64,000 bases of DNA, from contig JAFFSR010000301.1 in NCBI GenBank assembly GCA_017163975.1, positions 3,818,001 through 3,882,000 on the forward strand, in the 5' to 3' direction. The notes below the pieces were generated by a model. That model was not told where the DNA came from and ran no database searches. It saw only the letters and a program-made list of their open reading frames with translations. The position numbers and the translations under genes were made by a program. Below, piece by piece: positions 23,341-37,589 of the stretch (position 1 is the stretch's first letter; each line of letters begins with the position of its first letter). Source of the stretch: Anastatus disparis. Taxonomy: Eukaryota; Arthropoda; Insecta; Hymenoptera; Eupelmidae.

Positions 23341-23871
23341 TTTATACGAAGAAAAGAATTTAAATCGTGGGCGCAAAGTTCAAACTGAATAAAAAATTTT
23401 AATTATCAATAAAAAAATTTCTATTTTTATAAACTTAAAATCATTATAACTTCGGTTCCAATTGATAAAAAAATTTGATCAAAGTTTTATTTTAAAGATT
23501 TTTGTTAATATTTTCGATAAATTAATAAATAAAAGCATAAACGAATTGTAAAAAGACGTAATAGTTGGAAAAATGGCATGATGCGCCATGGTATCAATGC
23601 ATTAAAATGGAAAATATAAAAAAAACGTTTAAAAATTTGTTTAAAACAGATAAGACAAAATGGCATATTCTCACCTATCCTAAAAGTTAGTATTTTTTAT
23701 GTATAAAAACATATACAAATTTTAAGAAAAAAAAAATATAGGTTTGAAAAAATTGCGTTTGAAAAAAATCGCTTTTTTCGGTTTTTCATGAATAACTCAG
23801 AGAGATCAACTCGTATCACAAAAATCGAAATGGTATTTAAAACTAGACTAGATTTTGCACATTTTCATTAA

Positions 23872-24273
23872 CGGGATGTCGTAGTTGTTGGAATCGAGTT
23901 TTGCTTTTTTTATCTAACTGATATTTTTTTCAATTCACTATTTGGACAAATATAATGACTTGTCCGCGCTAAAACTATATTAATACAATAATTTTTGTTA
24001 AATTAAAAATTCAATTTAGCTTCATATTTTTTTATGAACTTTGAATGAAAATTAGATATCAAGCTCGATGAACCTAACCTCAAAATAGTATATATCGAAA
24101 GTTTGTTTATAACTTTTTATGTATATTATTTTGATAAATTTCTTGACTTGTCCGCGCTAAGGATTAATCTTACGAATTTTCTTACTGAAGTGAAAGAATT
24201 TGATTTGACGCACTGTTTACTCATGAACTTTAAATAAAAATATTATTTGGAGGAGCAGAACTACGATATCCTC
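23872..24273. mobile_element. TTAA-flanked ~400-bp family, copy 5
   Basis: 402 bp between TTAA 23868-23871 and 24274-24277, in the right arm of the large transposon. The left arm at about 20302 carries the uninterrupted site with one TTAA. This proves insertion and duplication of TTAA. Confidence 0.92.
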
Positions 24274-24559
24274 TTAAAAGAACGCCCAAAAAGGTCAAAA
24301 ATTGACGGAGCTACGGCAATTTTTAAATTAAGGTTCATTTTCAGTTTTTTAATTTTCATTTTTACACCCAACCCTAAATACGCTGTAGCGAGGAAAAAAC
24401 ATATTTTCGAGCGTTTTACGAGGTAAATTTGATCTTCATATACGTATTGGAAGGTATTTTTATCACTTAGAAGAGAAAAAAAAATTCGATTAGTGACGGC
24501 TTGCATGAACATGAATGGAATCAGTCATATGACCTTCTCTTAATTATTGTTCCAAAATT

Positions 24560-24714
24560 ATAACTTTGTATTTCTTGTCATGTCCATAAGCTGGCCATAT
24601 TCCGTCAAAATAAGACAGGATTTGTGGCCATAATATGGGTCATATTATGGTGGCAAACTATTAAATACACCGTATTGACACCGTAAATCTAGGCTTTTTT
24701 CTACCAGGGCATTG
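24560..24714. repeat. Fragment of a CCCTGGTAGAAA-ended repeat
   Basis: Ends TTTTTCTACCAGGGC, the same terminus as the element at 43627-44773. It includes GGCCATATT and ATAATATGGGTCATATTATG, a palindrome. No left end was found. Confidence 0.45.
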
Positions 24715-25046
24715 TTTCAAATATTTTCTACAAAAATCACTATTCTACAATGGAAAAAAATTCGTTAAATCGAAGTAAAATTTCTTTGAACCAAGTAAAT
24801 GGTTTACTTGTATAGTGCCAAATAAATATTTAATAAATATAAGTAAATGAATTACTTAATTTAGAAAATTATATTTTTTTGTTTAAAGTAAATATATACT
24901 TAAAATCAGTAATGATTTATTTAATTGAAGTAAATTAATTTTAAATTTAACTAGCAATATTACTTACTTCAAATAAATCTTTATTTTATTCAAAGAAACA
25001 AAATATTGAATCAAAAAAAAAATATTTATTCGAATTAAATAAATAT

Positions 25047-26341
25047 ATGGTCAATGTCCCAACTACTACCAATTTAAGATTACGCGTGAAGTATAATAAT
25101 AAAAAATACATTTAAATTACTGCAATTTTTATAAAAATAAATTTATATCATAAAACAAGATCTAAGTTATCAAATATTTACAATATTAAAACGTTTCAAA
25201 ATAATTAATAATTAATTATTAATAATTATCTATCGTTGTATAAAACACCCAGCTACTGCTCATCGAAAAAAAGTATGTCCCAACTACTAACTCACCATTT
25301 ATCCTAACTACTACTCATGCTATTTATATTTGACACGAGGAAACACACGAACATAACCTTTTTTTTGTTATGTTGGAATAAAAAATTTTTTTTAATTTAA
25401 AACGAAATATTATACAAGTACAACAAAAATAAGTATTCTATGTATCAAAATAATAAACATAATGAAAAGGTGAAAATGTTCACATAAGCATTTAAAATAT
25501 TAAATCTAATTCGATTGTTAGTAGCGGCATGTTACTATTTTATGATGCGACCACTGCTCACCCTTTCCTTTCGTGAAGACTTACAAAAATTTCATAATAC
25601 TGCTTTAATTTATTTATAATTATTGCTTTTAAAATTAATTATACAAAAAGTTCCACAAAAATGATGCTTTTATTCAATAAAACGTAAAGAATTAATTCAC
25701 ATGTCTTTAACATTCACGCTTAGATGAGACACGCCATCGCGAGTAAAATCAAAGTTTCACCGTTAACAGCAGGCCGGAGTAGAACCTGATACCGACCGAG
25801 TAACAATTGAGTTGTTTGTTATTTACTCAAGTATTAATCGGTGTATCTTCAAAATAAAGGTTGATCGCAATAGATATTATTATTATAAATATCTATGCAC
25901 AAGAAAAAAAAATCTACCGATTTGTTTTTGAGAAAAGTAAGGAACGCCGAAGTAAAAGATTATGTTTATAATATTTTCGCGTTCCTTACTTTTCTCAAAA
26001 ACAAAGCGATAGATTTTTTTTTTCTTGTGCATAAATATTTGTAATAATAATATCTATTGCGCTTAACCTTCAATTTGCAGATACACCGATTAATACTTGA
26101 GTAAATAACAAAAATGCCAATTAGACAAGGACAGCGAATCCGGGCTGCTCTTAATATTTTTTTCTTAATTTCTGCTACCTTTTGCTGCCCAGAAATGTAG
26201 TGCAATATTACGCAGGGATATTTAAATAGATAATAATAATTTTTTTCATTTTTTTACAATGAATATATTATTTTTCATAATATAAATAATAAAAAACGGC
26301 TAGTAGTTGGGTCACGAGTAGTGATTGGGACATTGACCATA
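25047..26341. mobile_element. Inverted-repeat element with GGTCAATGTCCC ends
   Basis: TATGGTCAATGTCCCAACTA at the left mirrors GGGACATTGACCATA at the right. The ends recur partially at 33056 (TGGTCAATGTCC). A TTAA hairpin at 25767-26150 is nested inside. Repeated CAACTACTA motifs occur. No gene. Confidence 0.6.
25767..26150. mobile_element. TTAA-flanked hairpin MITE, copy 1 of a mirrored pair
   Basis: TTAA at 25763-25766 and 26151-26154. One end reads CAGCAGGCCGGAGTAGAACC and the other (minus strand) GAGCAGCCCGGATTCGCTG. The arms carry TTACTCAAGTATTAATCG. Nearly identical, in inverse orientation, to 50868-51252. The two termini differ beyond the first ~12 bp, an asymmetry kept in both copies. 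Confidence 0.88.
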
Positions 26342-26390
26342 TTTTTAAATCAAGAGATGGATATACTGAATCAACAAAATCATCTCTTAA

Positions 26391-26769
26391 GAGGAGGCCG
26401 TATAGCTCTGTCCTTGTCTAATCTAAATTTTAGTTATTATTAATAAATTAGATATTTTTATACAAAAGTAAGGACATAGCCCAATAGATTTAAGGACGAG
26501 CAAACGATCCTATTCTATGAAAAAATATAAAATTTTCATTATTTTTCGAGTGAGGTCTGAAACGGAAAAATAATTGAATTTGATAACTGTTTTTCCGTTT
26601 CAGACCTCACTCGAAAAATAATTAAAATTTTATATTTTTTCATAAAATAGGATCGTTTGCTCGTCCTTAAATCTATTGGGCTATGTCCTTACTTTTGTAT
26701 AAAAATATCTAATTTATTAATAATAACGAAAATTTAAATTAGACAAGGACAGAGCTATACGGCTGCCTC
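26391..26769. mobile_element. TTAA-flanked near-perfect hairpin MITE
   Basis: TTAA at 26387-26390 and 26770-26773. Ends GAGGAGGCCGTATAGCTCTG and its near complement, then CCTTGTCTAAT. Arms ~175 bp. A local repeat near 26950 shows the same host sequence (AACAAAATCATCTCTTGATT) without the insertion. Confidence 0.88.
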
Positions 26770-27512
26770 TTAATTTCAAAAATATTTACTTGAATCAAAT
26801 AAATATTTTCTTATTCCAAAAGATGCAAAGATTGAATCAAAATAATAGTCTTTTGGATTTAAAAATATTTTTTAGAATCAAAATAATAGTCTTTTGGATT
26901 TAAAAATGTTTTTTAGAATCAAATAAATATATTTTCAAATCGAAAAATTGATATACTGAATCAACAAAATCATCTCTTGATTTCAAAACTATTTATTCAA
27001 ATTAAATAAATATTTTCTTATTTCAAAAGATGCAAAGATTAAATCAAAATAATAATTTTTTGATTACAAAAATATTTATTTATTTAAATTACAAATTATT
27101 TGTTTATATTAAATAAATTATTTAGTTATCTTAATAAAATATTTATTCAAGATAAATAAATATTCATTTAACCTGAATAAAGCTTTGTTGATTGAAATAA
27201 ATAAATTTCTTACATGAACAAAATATTTAGTTGATTCAAATAAATATTTGTTTGCACCAAACAAATATTTCAAAAAAAAAAAAAAAAAAATATTTAGTTA
27301 ATTTTTATATTATAATTAATTTCCAACAAAGTATTTAATTATAGTGATTCCATTGCAGATGATGACCAACTTTCTAGAGAGAGAACAGATGAATCTTATG
27401 ACATTATGTATTTGTATGTGTGTGTATATATATACAACGATTATAATAAGATCTTAACATTAATACGTTCTATACAACTATCGCAAACATCGTAGATATG
27501 ATAAAGATTTCG

Positions 27513-27625
27513 CTCGCATTACAATTTTATTATTATATTCGCTTCTTAGTTTCCTTATATATCAAACTGGAAGTCCTCCTGCACTTGCGAGATTCAGAAA
27601 ATATAACGACACCACCAAGCGGTAA
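27513..27625 (-). promoter_or_regulatory. TATA module, copy E
   Basis: On the minus strand GGTGGTGTCG and ATCTCGCAAGTGCAGGAGG precede TTTGATATATAAGG, followed ~35 nt later by TAATGCGA. The most diverged of the five copies, but the block order is the same. Confidence 0.5.
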
Positions 27626-28511
27626 CATCATCAAATAATTGAACTATTATTATTATTAATTAGAATTTGTTGATTTAAGTAAATGTATTATTTGAATTAA
27701 AAAACTTTTCTTTATCGAAATCGTCAAACCTAAAGATCCCAAGTTCGATGTCGTCATGCAGATTTTTTTTTCTCATTTGGAATTAATCTAATAATGATCA
27801 ATTGAATTTTTTATTAATTAAAATAATTTTAGTCTGTCTTTTAATATCATGTATTATTAGAAAATAGTTATTTCTAAAATGATTTCTATCATATTTATTG
27901 TATCTTACAACAAATAAATATTTATTCAATTCAAATTAATCAAATAAATAAAAATTGAATAAATATATTTATTTCAATCAAACGAATTTTTTTTCAGTAT
28001 AGGGTGCATTGAATAAATAGAATAATTTCTTGAATTTTTAGGATTTATTAGTATTTGTTTCATTTAGTATAGAATTTTACAGGTATCAATTATTAAAATT
28101 AAATTAATAGTTTGAATTCAAGAGAAACGTTTATTAAATCAAAAGAAAAACTGTTTGGTTTCGAAACTATTTATTAAAATTTAAGAAATATTTGTTTATT
28201 TAAAAAAACTTGATCTTAATCCAATTAAATAATTCTTTGATTTAAGAAATTATACATATTTTACTTGTGCCCAAATTTAAGTAAATCGGTTTTCTTGATT
28301 CGAATAAATCATTCATTATTTTTAAGTAAATATTATACTAAATTGAAATGAATATTTATCTTGTTTTTATAAAATATTATTTTAAATTAAATGAACAAAT
28401 CTGCACAATTTATTGGTTTTAATACAATTTATTTAATACAAAATGATATTTACTTAAAACAAGTAAACTAATCTTTCGATGTTAGAAATACCACAAGATA
28501 ATCAAAAAATT

Positions 28512-28677
28512 CTACACGGTTAGAAATATTAACAGACACGTCTGTTAAAAACTGTTTACAGACAAAAACATCTGTTACTTTAACAGACTAATTGTCCGTT
28601 TACAAGAAAAATGTAATATACATTTTAAATTGACATACTTGTGTCTGTTGATTTAACAGACATTAAGTAACAGACGA
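28512..28677. repeat. ACAGACGTCTGTT-rich element fragment
   Basis: CACGGTTAGAAATATTAACA opens a stretch built from AACAGAC/GTCTGTT palindromes. The right side runs into the half MITE at 28684, so one end is probably lost. Confidence 0.45.
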
Positions 28678-28683
28678 AAAAAC

Positions 28684-28884
28684 AAAAGTAAAAGTTTATG
28701 TTTATAATATTTTCGCGTTCCTTACTTTTCTCAAAAACAAAGTAGTAGATTTTTTTTCTTGTGCATACATATTTGTAATAATAATTTCTATTGCGCTTAA
28801 CCTTCAATTTGCAGATACACCGATTAATACTTGAGTAAATAACAAAAATCTCAATTAGACAAGGACAGCGAATCCGGCCTGCTC
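28684..28884. mobile_element. Half copy of the 25767-type TTAA MITE
   Basis: Matches the right half of 25767-26150, including GAATCCGGCCTGCTC before TTAA (28885-28888). The left half is missing, so it cannot form the hairpin. Confidence 0.8.
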
Positions 28885-30014
28885 TTAAATTCATTTAAAT
28901 TTATTTAATTTAGGTAAATGTATATTAATTAATATTTTATTGATTTTGAACAAATTATTTTATTTGATTCGAATAAATAATTTATTTATTAATAATTCTA
29001 TGCACTACATTCAACTAAATAATTTATTTGTTTATAATAAATATTAAGTAATTTAACTGTTTACTTTGAAATAATTATTTATTAATTTTATTAGCGTTTT
29101 ATTTCATTTTAGATAATATTTACTTGATACAAATAAACTGATATTAATACATTGGTTTATTGAGATCAAGTAAATTATTTTTTTGAAATTTCTGTTTACT
29201 TTAGTAAAAATTTATTTGTTTTTAGTAAGTGTTTACTTTAATTTAGTAAATTTTTTATGTTGATTCTAATGTATTTGAAGTAAATACCTATTGTTTTATT
29301 CAAATATTCGCATCATATTTTTGCACGAATCCACATTTTAGATTAGGTATTTAAACACTTCTTTTATGATTTTGTTGATATTTCACTACTTTATATGTGA
29401 TGAAATCTTGCAAATATTATATTACTTTAATAAAAGAAAATGTTTTGATAAATAAGACATTTCAGGAATACAGCCATATTAAGTACGGTCAAAATATCAA
29501 CTTGAGATTACATATGAGTTGATGAATTTATATTTCGTAAGTGAAACTTATCAATACAAACATTAGAATCATGATTTAATAATATGAACCTTAACTTTGG
29601 CATTTTTAATACTATGTAATCTAAATCTGCACTTAAGTCACACTTTTTCGAGAGCTATGTGGTCTATTTTTACATTGTGTTAAAAAATGTGAGCATACGA
29701 GTACATTGAAATCTTTTTTACACGTCTCATATTAATATTACAATATTAAATATATTTTTGTTAAAAAGCGCATATTATTCGCAATTATTTTATGACATTT
29801 GCAATCGTTTTAAAGATTATAAATAATGTTTGCACTTATGTCATGAATTGTATTATATTATCTCCATTGACATAGGTACGTATTCAGTAACGTAACTCAA
29901 GTAACAATCGTTAGGCTGGAAGTTATAGTCTTTACTCAGTTCTCAGATATTCTATCTATGTGCTTCTTACCCTATTTCCATAAGATGAACAAGGATAGAA
30001 TATTTGAGAACTGA

Positions 30015-30686
30015 CAGGGAGAGTGCATTGCATTAGGGTCTTGGATTTTCTTCTAGCTTTGGGATATTTTTTCTTACATAAAATCATGAAAAAAGCCGCG
30101 TCCATTCAGTCCAATGCTCAATTTTTTCCGAGTTATGAGCAGTTTTGTCTGTTTTGTTGAAAAAATTTTATCTGCTTTATAATAATACAGTTTTCGAACT
30201 ACTTTTTCTAGAAGGTTTTTACTGATTGCATATTAAAGTTGAGATTAATACCTTTCGATTAAAAAAAACATGTCCAAAAAGCTCAAGTTGTTAAAAAGTT
30301 ATGGGCGAATAAAAATAGCGCCTATATTTAGATCAAAAAATGCATAGAAAATAAATGCAACATTTCAGTCAGAAATTCATTTAAATTTTCATCCCTTCAT
30401 AAGTTTTTAACAACTTGAGCTTTTTGGACACGTTTTTCTTAATCGAAAGGTTTTAATCTCAACTTTAATATGCAATCAGTAAAAAGCTTCTAGAATAAGT
30501 AGTTCGAAAACTGTAAAATTATAAAGCAGATGCAATTTTTTCAACAAAACAGACAAAACTGTTCATAACTCGGAAAAAATCGAGCGTTGGACCGAATAGA
30601 CGTGGCTTTTTTAATGATTTTATGTAAGAAAAAAGATTCCAAAGCTAGAAGAAAATCCAAGACCGAAATGCCATGCACCCTCCTTG
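30015..30686. mobile_element. Foldback, CAGGGAGAG ends, TGA duplication
   Basis: Ends CAGGGAGAGTGCAT and CAAGGAGGGTGCAT (minus strand), flanked by TGA (30012-30014, 30687-30689). Long hairpin with centre near 30345. Sits in the left arm of the 29301 foldback; the right arm near 31515 is the empty site. Confidence 0.85.
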
Positions 30687-31496
30687 TGAGTAACGACTAT
30701 AACTTCTAGCCTTAGACTTGAGTAATTTTTAAGTTTTAATTTTTTAGTGCAAATATAAAAAGGTTAACATCATTATATTTTTAAAGTGAGAATAAATAAA
30801 AATGTATTTATATAAAATAATCAATTTTTTAAAATTTTAATTTGCTTATGGCCTCTTTTTCCTATAAAATTTTAATCAGATTTTATACTTTTATAAATTC
30901 ATCTTAAGCTAAATTTATTTAAATTAAAGATAAATTTATATCAACAATTCAATGTAGAGGAAAATGCTTATTTTTGAAAATATTAATTATATGTATACAC
31001 ATATAGGTACATTTTAAACACATAGATTTATAAATTATTATATACTTGAGTTTCTATTTAGTGTATGTAAAGAAATAATTGTAAAGATTATTAACTAATT
31101 TTATCAAAGTAAAAAGGTCTACTGTTATAAACTAATAAAACTACGTACTTGTAACTAGTAGGAATTGTTATAGCCAACATTAATATATTAGTTTAAATAT
31201 AAAAGTATTGTTACTGATTAATAGGATCATTTAATAATTAAGTAAGTGTATTAGAAATATTGAATTTTCATAAAAAGTAAATTATTTTATTTGTTGATTT
31301 TATTCGTTAGCAATAAATCCTTACCTAATATATAAAATTAATAAATATAGGATTTTATTTTTGATATTAATTTGTAGTACTGTTTCAATACTAATATTAG
31401 TTATTTTATTTACAAAATATTATACATGTCACTTTTCTTTAGTGATGAGATAGCGTTTCATAATGTTTTTTTATGGCTCGAATTCATAGACCCAAC

Positions 31497-31640
31497 TCAA
31501 GTCTAAGGCTAGAAGTTATAGGCGTTACTCAATTTTCAAATATTCTATCATGGTTCATCTTATGGAAAAAGAGTAAGAAGCACATAGATAGAATATCTGA
31601 GAACTGAGTAAAGACAGACTATAACTTCCATCCGAACGAT
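31497..31640. repeat. ~140-bp hairpin, intact copy
   Basis: GGCTAGAAGTTATAGGCG mirrors GACTATAACTTCC, with inner arms ATATTCTATC. The same hairpin is in the left arm (29912-30014 and 30690-30712), where it is interrupted. Confidence 0.7.
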
Positions 31641-32299
31641 TGTCACTTGAATTACGTTACTGAATACGTACCTATGTCAATGGAGATAATATAATATAAT
31701 TCATGACATAAGTGCAAACTTTATTTATATTCTTTAAAACGATTGCAAATGTCATAAAATAATTTCGAATAATATGCGCTTTTTAACAAAAATATATTTA
31801 ATATTGTAATATTAATATGAGACGTGTAAAAAAGATTTCAATGTACTCGCATGCTCACATTTTTTAACACAGTGTAAAAATAGACCACATAGCTCTCGAA
31901 AAAGTGTGACTTAAGTGCAGATTTAAATTACATAGTATTAAAAATGCCAAAGTTAAGGTTCATATTATTAAATCATGATTCTAATATTTGTATTGATAAG
32001 TTTTACTTACGAAATATAAATTCATCAACTCATATGTAATCTCAAGTTGATATTTTGACCGTACTTAATATGGCTGTATTCCTGAAATGTCTTATTTACC
32101 AAAACATTTTCTTTTATTAAAGTAATATAATATTTGCAAGATTTTATCACATATAAAATAGTGAAATATCAACAAAATCATAAAAGAAGTGTTCAAATAC
32201 CTAATCTAAAATGTGGATTCGTGCAAAAATATGATGCGAATATTTGTAAATCTTATTTTTCTGACTTGATTGCATAATTAAATTCATAAATAAAGTTCT

Positions 32300-32815
32300 A
32301 GAATACAATTTCATAATATAAATAATAATACAAAGTCTGGAAATGAGCTAAAATCAGCCAAAAACGTCCAAAAAATAAGTTTTTTGTATTTTTAACTATG
32401 GCGCACCTCCAGGATATATGTGGAAAAATTCAGGCAAGTACTTTTAAACAAAATACAAGTTTTTTGCAAGAATTGGCCCTGTACCGCATTTCCCGTGAAA
32501 ATAAGAAAGGTTTTAATTTTTTTTCATCCTCTTAGATTATATAGCATCATCAAATCTTTATGAAAAAATTCTACAAGATCTGTAAGCACTTAAACTATAA
32601 GCACGATTCTCTTTGGGTTTTTTCACTGACTAGATTCGGAGAAAAAAAATAAATAGTGAAAAAGTCATTTTTTTCATGCTGTGGACAGGGGGAGGCGGGT
32701 CGTGGTCTGCAAATATGACAAAAACTATTTATTTTCGATCTAAAACAAACTTACCAAGTCAAACAAAAATTTCAGGGACAGGGCAACTTTGACTATCTTA
32801 ACGGGGGCTACCCTT
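32300..32815. other. Unclassified, slightly GC-richer insert
   Basis: Sequence unlike the low-complexity element around it, with CATGCTGTGGACAGGGGGAG near 32678 and AACGGGGGCTACCCTTTAA at 32800-32818. Probably another repeat, but I found neither inverted ends nor a reading frame. Confidence 0.35.
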
Positions 32816-33367
32816 TAAACAAATATGTTTTTTTGGTTCAAGTAAATGATTTTTTATATCCAAATAAATATTCTAAATTTAAATTACTAATTTACTTGTT
32901 TGAAGTAAATATTTTTAAGTAAATCCAGATCTAATATTTAAATAAATATCTATTTGATTCAACAAATTTTTACCTAATTTAAGATACAATTTACTTGATA
33001 CAAGTAAACCAATTAACTTGAATTTAACGAATTTTTTTCCCAGTGTTATCAATGTATAATGGTCAATGTCCGTACTGCTATTCAAGATCCAACCACTTAT
33101 TTTATTTATATAACAAAAAATAATATTTTTATAATAAAGCAAGCAAACAAATTAATTTAATTAGTTAAAATATCTCTACGTGGACTGTGTTAAATTGCTA
33201 AGTTGCAGAAGGTTATAGAAATTGGAAGAAAATATTAATACAAGAGCTTTGATTTTACTTGCGATAATCTGCCTTTAGTTAAGCGTATATTTTAAGCACT
33301 CGGGTATCGTTTCCCTGCGCTTAACCAATAATATTATTGTTTATTTATTTATTTTTTTTTTGTTCAA

Positions 33368-33585
33368 TTAATATTATATACAATAATTACAATTAAGTAA
33401 ATACTGTATTTAAAAATTTTGTAGATTTTCAAGAAAAAGATGAGCAGTAATTAAAATGACAGAATACTGCTATTACTTAATATTATATACAATAATTACA
33501 ATTAAGTAAATACTGTATTTAAAAATTTTGTAGATTTTCAAGAAAAAGATGAGCAGTAATTAAAATGACAGAATACTGCTATTAC
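33368..33585. repeat. Perfect 109-bp tandem duplication
   Basis: Bases 33368-33476 are repeated directly at 33477-33585 with no difference seen, so the duplication is recent. Landmark: GATGAGCAGTAATTAAAATG in both copies. Confidence 0.9.
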
Positions 33586-34302
33586 TTATCATGTATTTAA
33601 CATTTTCAATGCTTGTTTAGGCATTTTTACAATTGAAAAAAGATATGTTTACATGCTTCCTTGTGTCAGTTCTTAGAAATTTCAAATACTTGTTTTACAA
33701 TAATCTTTCTTATTGAAATAACCCTTCTTCGATTGGCACTGACGAAAAAACATGTATTTACATGCGGAGCTGGACAAATCATCTCGTCATTAGGTGCAGG
33801 GGTTAATAACCCTGCTAGAACGGCAGGTAATAAAGATGTCTTAGAATATTTTAAAAATCACGAGAAAATATCTATTTTGAATGTTTAAAATGATGTTTAA
33901 AAAACGTTTCTTGAACATCATTTTGGCTACGGAATTTTCAATAAAAAGTTTACAGGTAGCTATAGAGGCGTATTAAAGACGTTTGAAAACGCATAAACTA
34001 CGTGTGATAAACGTTATTCGTACTTTTATAAGACGTTTCTATTTAATACAATAAATGAATTATAAACATTTTATTGACGTTTCTGGAAAGTATTTTATTC
34101 ATGAAAGACTCGTGAATTGAAACAACAGAGGCGGTTTTTAACACGTCTTTAAAACGTCCTTAAATATGTGTAAAAAAATTCTAATAAAACACATTACTTT
34201 TATTCATATTTGACATTGGACGAAGATAAATAATATATTTTTAATAATTGAAAAAGATAATATATATTTATTAATCAAAGAAAAAATATACAAAAGTAAC
34301 CA

Positions 34303-36221
<1,919 letters not shown>

Positions 36222-36226
36222 ACTAA

Positions 36227-36567
36227 CTGATTGAATCTGAAATGATTTTAACCTCCATCATCATTTGGCGGGATAACAATATAAACATCTAATTAATATA
36301 TTTATTTAAAAAAATTTTTTTAGCTTATGCAACTGATGTTATCCTAGGTGTTCGAATGTATGATCATCTTGAAATTAGTTGTTTATTTGTTGTTAAAGAA
36401 AGAGATGATCAATAAACATTCATTAGTAATCAATTAACAATCAATTTCTGGAACAGCATCAGTTGCATCAGTTAGAAAAATTATAAAAATAAATGTATGA
36501 ATTAAATGTTTATATTGTTAATTTGCCTAATAATGATGGAGGCCAAAATCATTCCTGATTCAATCAG
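36227..36567. mobile_element. MITE with ~45-bp terminal inverted repeats
   Basis: CTGATTGAATCTGAAATGAT at the left mirrors ATTCCTGATTCAATCAG at the right, and CCTCCATCAT is shared. It lies directly beside the end of the Helentron-like copy. The target duplication is unclear. Confidence 0.75.
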
Positions 36568-37380
36568 ATAAGTAAAAATATCGATACTTTTGTATATTTC
36601 TTTGTTGATTAATAAATATATATTATCTTTTCATATTATTGAATATATATATTATCTTTTTTGATTATTAAAAATATATTATTTACCTTATGTACTTTGT
36701 CAAATATGAATAAAAGTAATGTATTCTATTAAAATTTTTTTACACATATTGAAGGACGTTTTGAAGACGTTCTAAGAACTGACTCTTTTTTTCTATTCCC
36801 AGGTCTTTCATAAGTAAAATACTTTTAAAAGACGTCAATAAAATGTTTATAATTCATTTATTGTGCTTTGTGAAAACGTCTAAAAACGTATGAATAACGT
36901 CTATCACTCGTAGTATATGCGTTTTTGAACATTTTTAATACGCCTCCATAGCTATCTGTAAACTTATGAAAAATACCGCGGCCAAAATAAATGTTTAAAA
37001 ATCGTTTTTTATTCAAAATAGACCGTAAAATATCCTAAACTATGACGTTCTGTTCTAGCAGAGAAAGTTTAATTAGTAGATATTAACTTTTCTTTAACAA
37101 AAATACCTGCCAATATACAATGTTGAGAAAAAAAATATATTATTCGTTAGGACGAATGACAGATTAATAATCGGGACATATCTTTGGCAAAAAATCTAAA
37201 TTAGAATTCTAATTAGAATTTAAATTCTAATTGGAATTTAAATTACAATTTGTTGGAAATCCAACTTGGAATTCCAACGAATCATGAATGATACCAAATT
37301 TTGAATAATAATAAATGCAAGTTTTGCAAATTTATTTGTATTGAAGTGAAAAAATTGAAATAATGTTTAAAAAGAAAATT

Positions 37381-37575
37381 TATAAGAGTAGGTCGGGTTC
37401 GCTGTCCTTGTATGATTGAGTTTTTTATTATTCACTCAATTATTAATGGTTGTATCTGCATATTAAGAATTGAGCCCAATAGATATTATCATTATGAATA
37501 TATATAAAAAAATTGTTTTTCATTGTTTCTTTTTTAAAATAAGGAACGTTGAAGTAAGAAGTTATGCTTATTAGG
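37381..37575. repeat. Diverged half copy of the 25767-type MITE
   Basis: GAGTAGGTCGGGTTCGCTGT and later TATTAATGGTTGTATCTGCA resemble the left half of the TTAA hairpin family, with clear divergence. Confidence 0.6.
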
Positions 37576-37589
37576 ATGAATAATGTGCA

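Larger units (their letters stand above)
19123..24539. mobile_element. Large inverted-repeat DNA transposon with decayed gene
   Basis: The left arm (19123 to about 21993) and right arm (about 23358-24539) are inverted copies of ~1.1 kb once later insertions are removed. Shared motifs include CATGCAAGCCGTCACTG, GACCTTTTTGGGCGTTC and GCGCCCACGATTTAAAT. The right terminus is GAGAAGGTCATATGACTGAT followed by TTAA (24540-24543). The matching left terminus is lost in the fusion with the MITE at 18786. The left arm was hit by two later elements and the right arm by one. The 1.36-kb centre contains a decayed gene. TTAA plus a 5'-GAG end suggests Kolobok or, less well, piggyBac; neither is proven. Confidence 0.8.
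29301..32246. mobile_element. Very large foldback, ~750-bp arms
   Basis: CAAATATTCGCATCATATTT at the left mirrors the sequence ending at 32246. The arms are nearly identical over about 29301-30014 plus 30690-30722 against 31490-32246, with few substitutions. The left arm is split by a later 672-bp foldback. The 770-bp spacer (30723-31489) is AT-rich without a gene. Confidence 0.88.
24748..33045. mobile_element. Long low-complexity CAMTGG element split by many insertions
   Basis: The ends share GGAAAAAAATTCGTTAAAT (left at 24751; right on the minus strand ending 33045) and continue with GGTTTACTTGTAT. Left flank is TA; the right flank is TTA. Own sequence is the AAATAAATATTTACTT-type stretches at 24748-25045, 26342-26386, 26774-28510, 28889-29300 and 32816-33045. 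It carries TATA module E and is interrupted by at least six younger elements. Confidence 0.6.

Noticed and set aside
33661..33888. 75-codon plus-strand frame with GAGQIISSLGAG
   Set aside because: Overlaps the start of a foldback at 33812 and matches nothing known to me.
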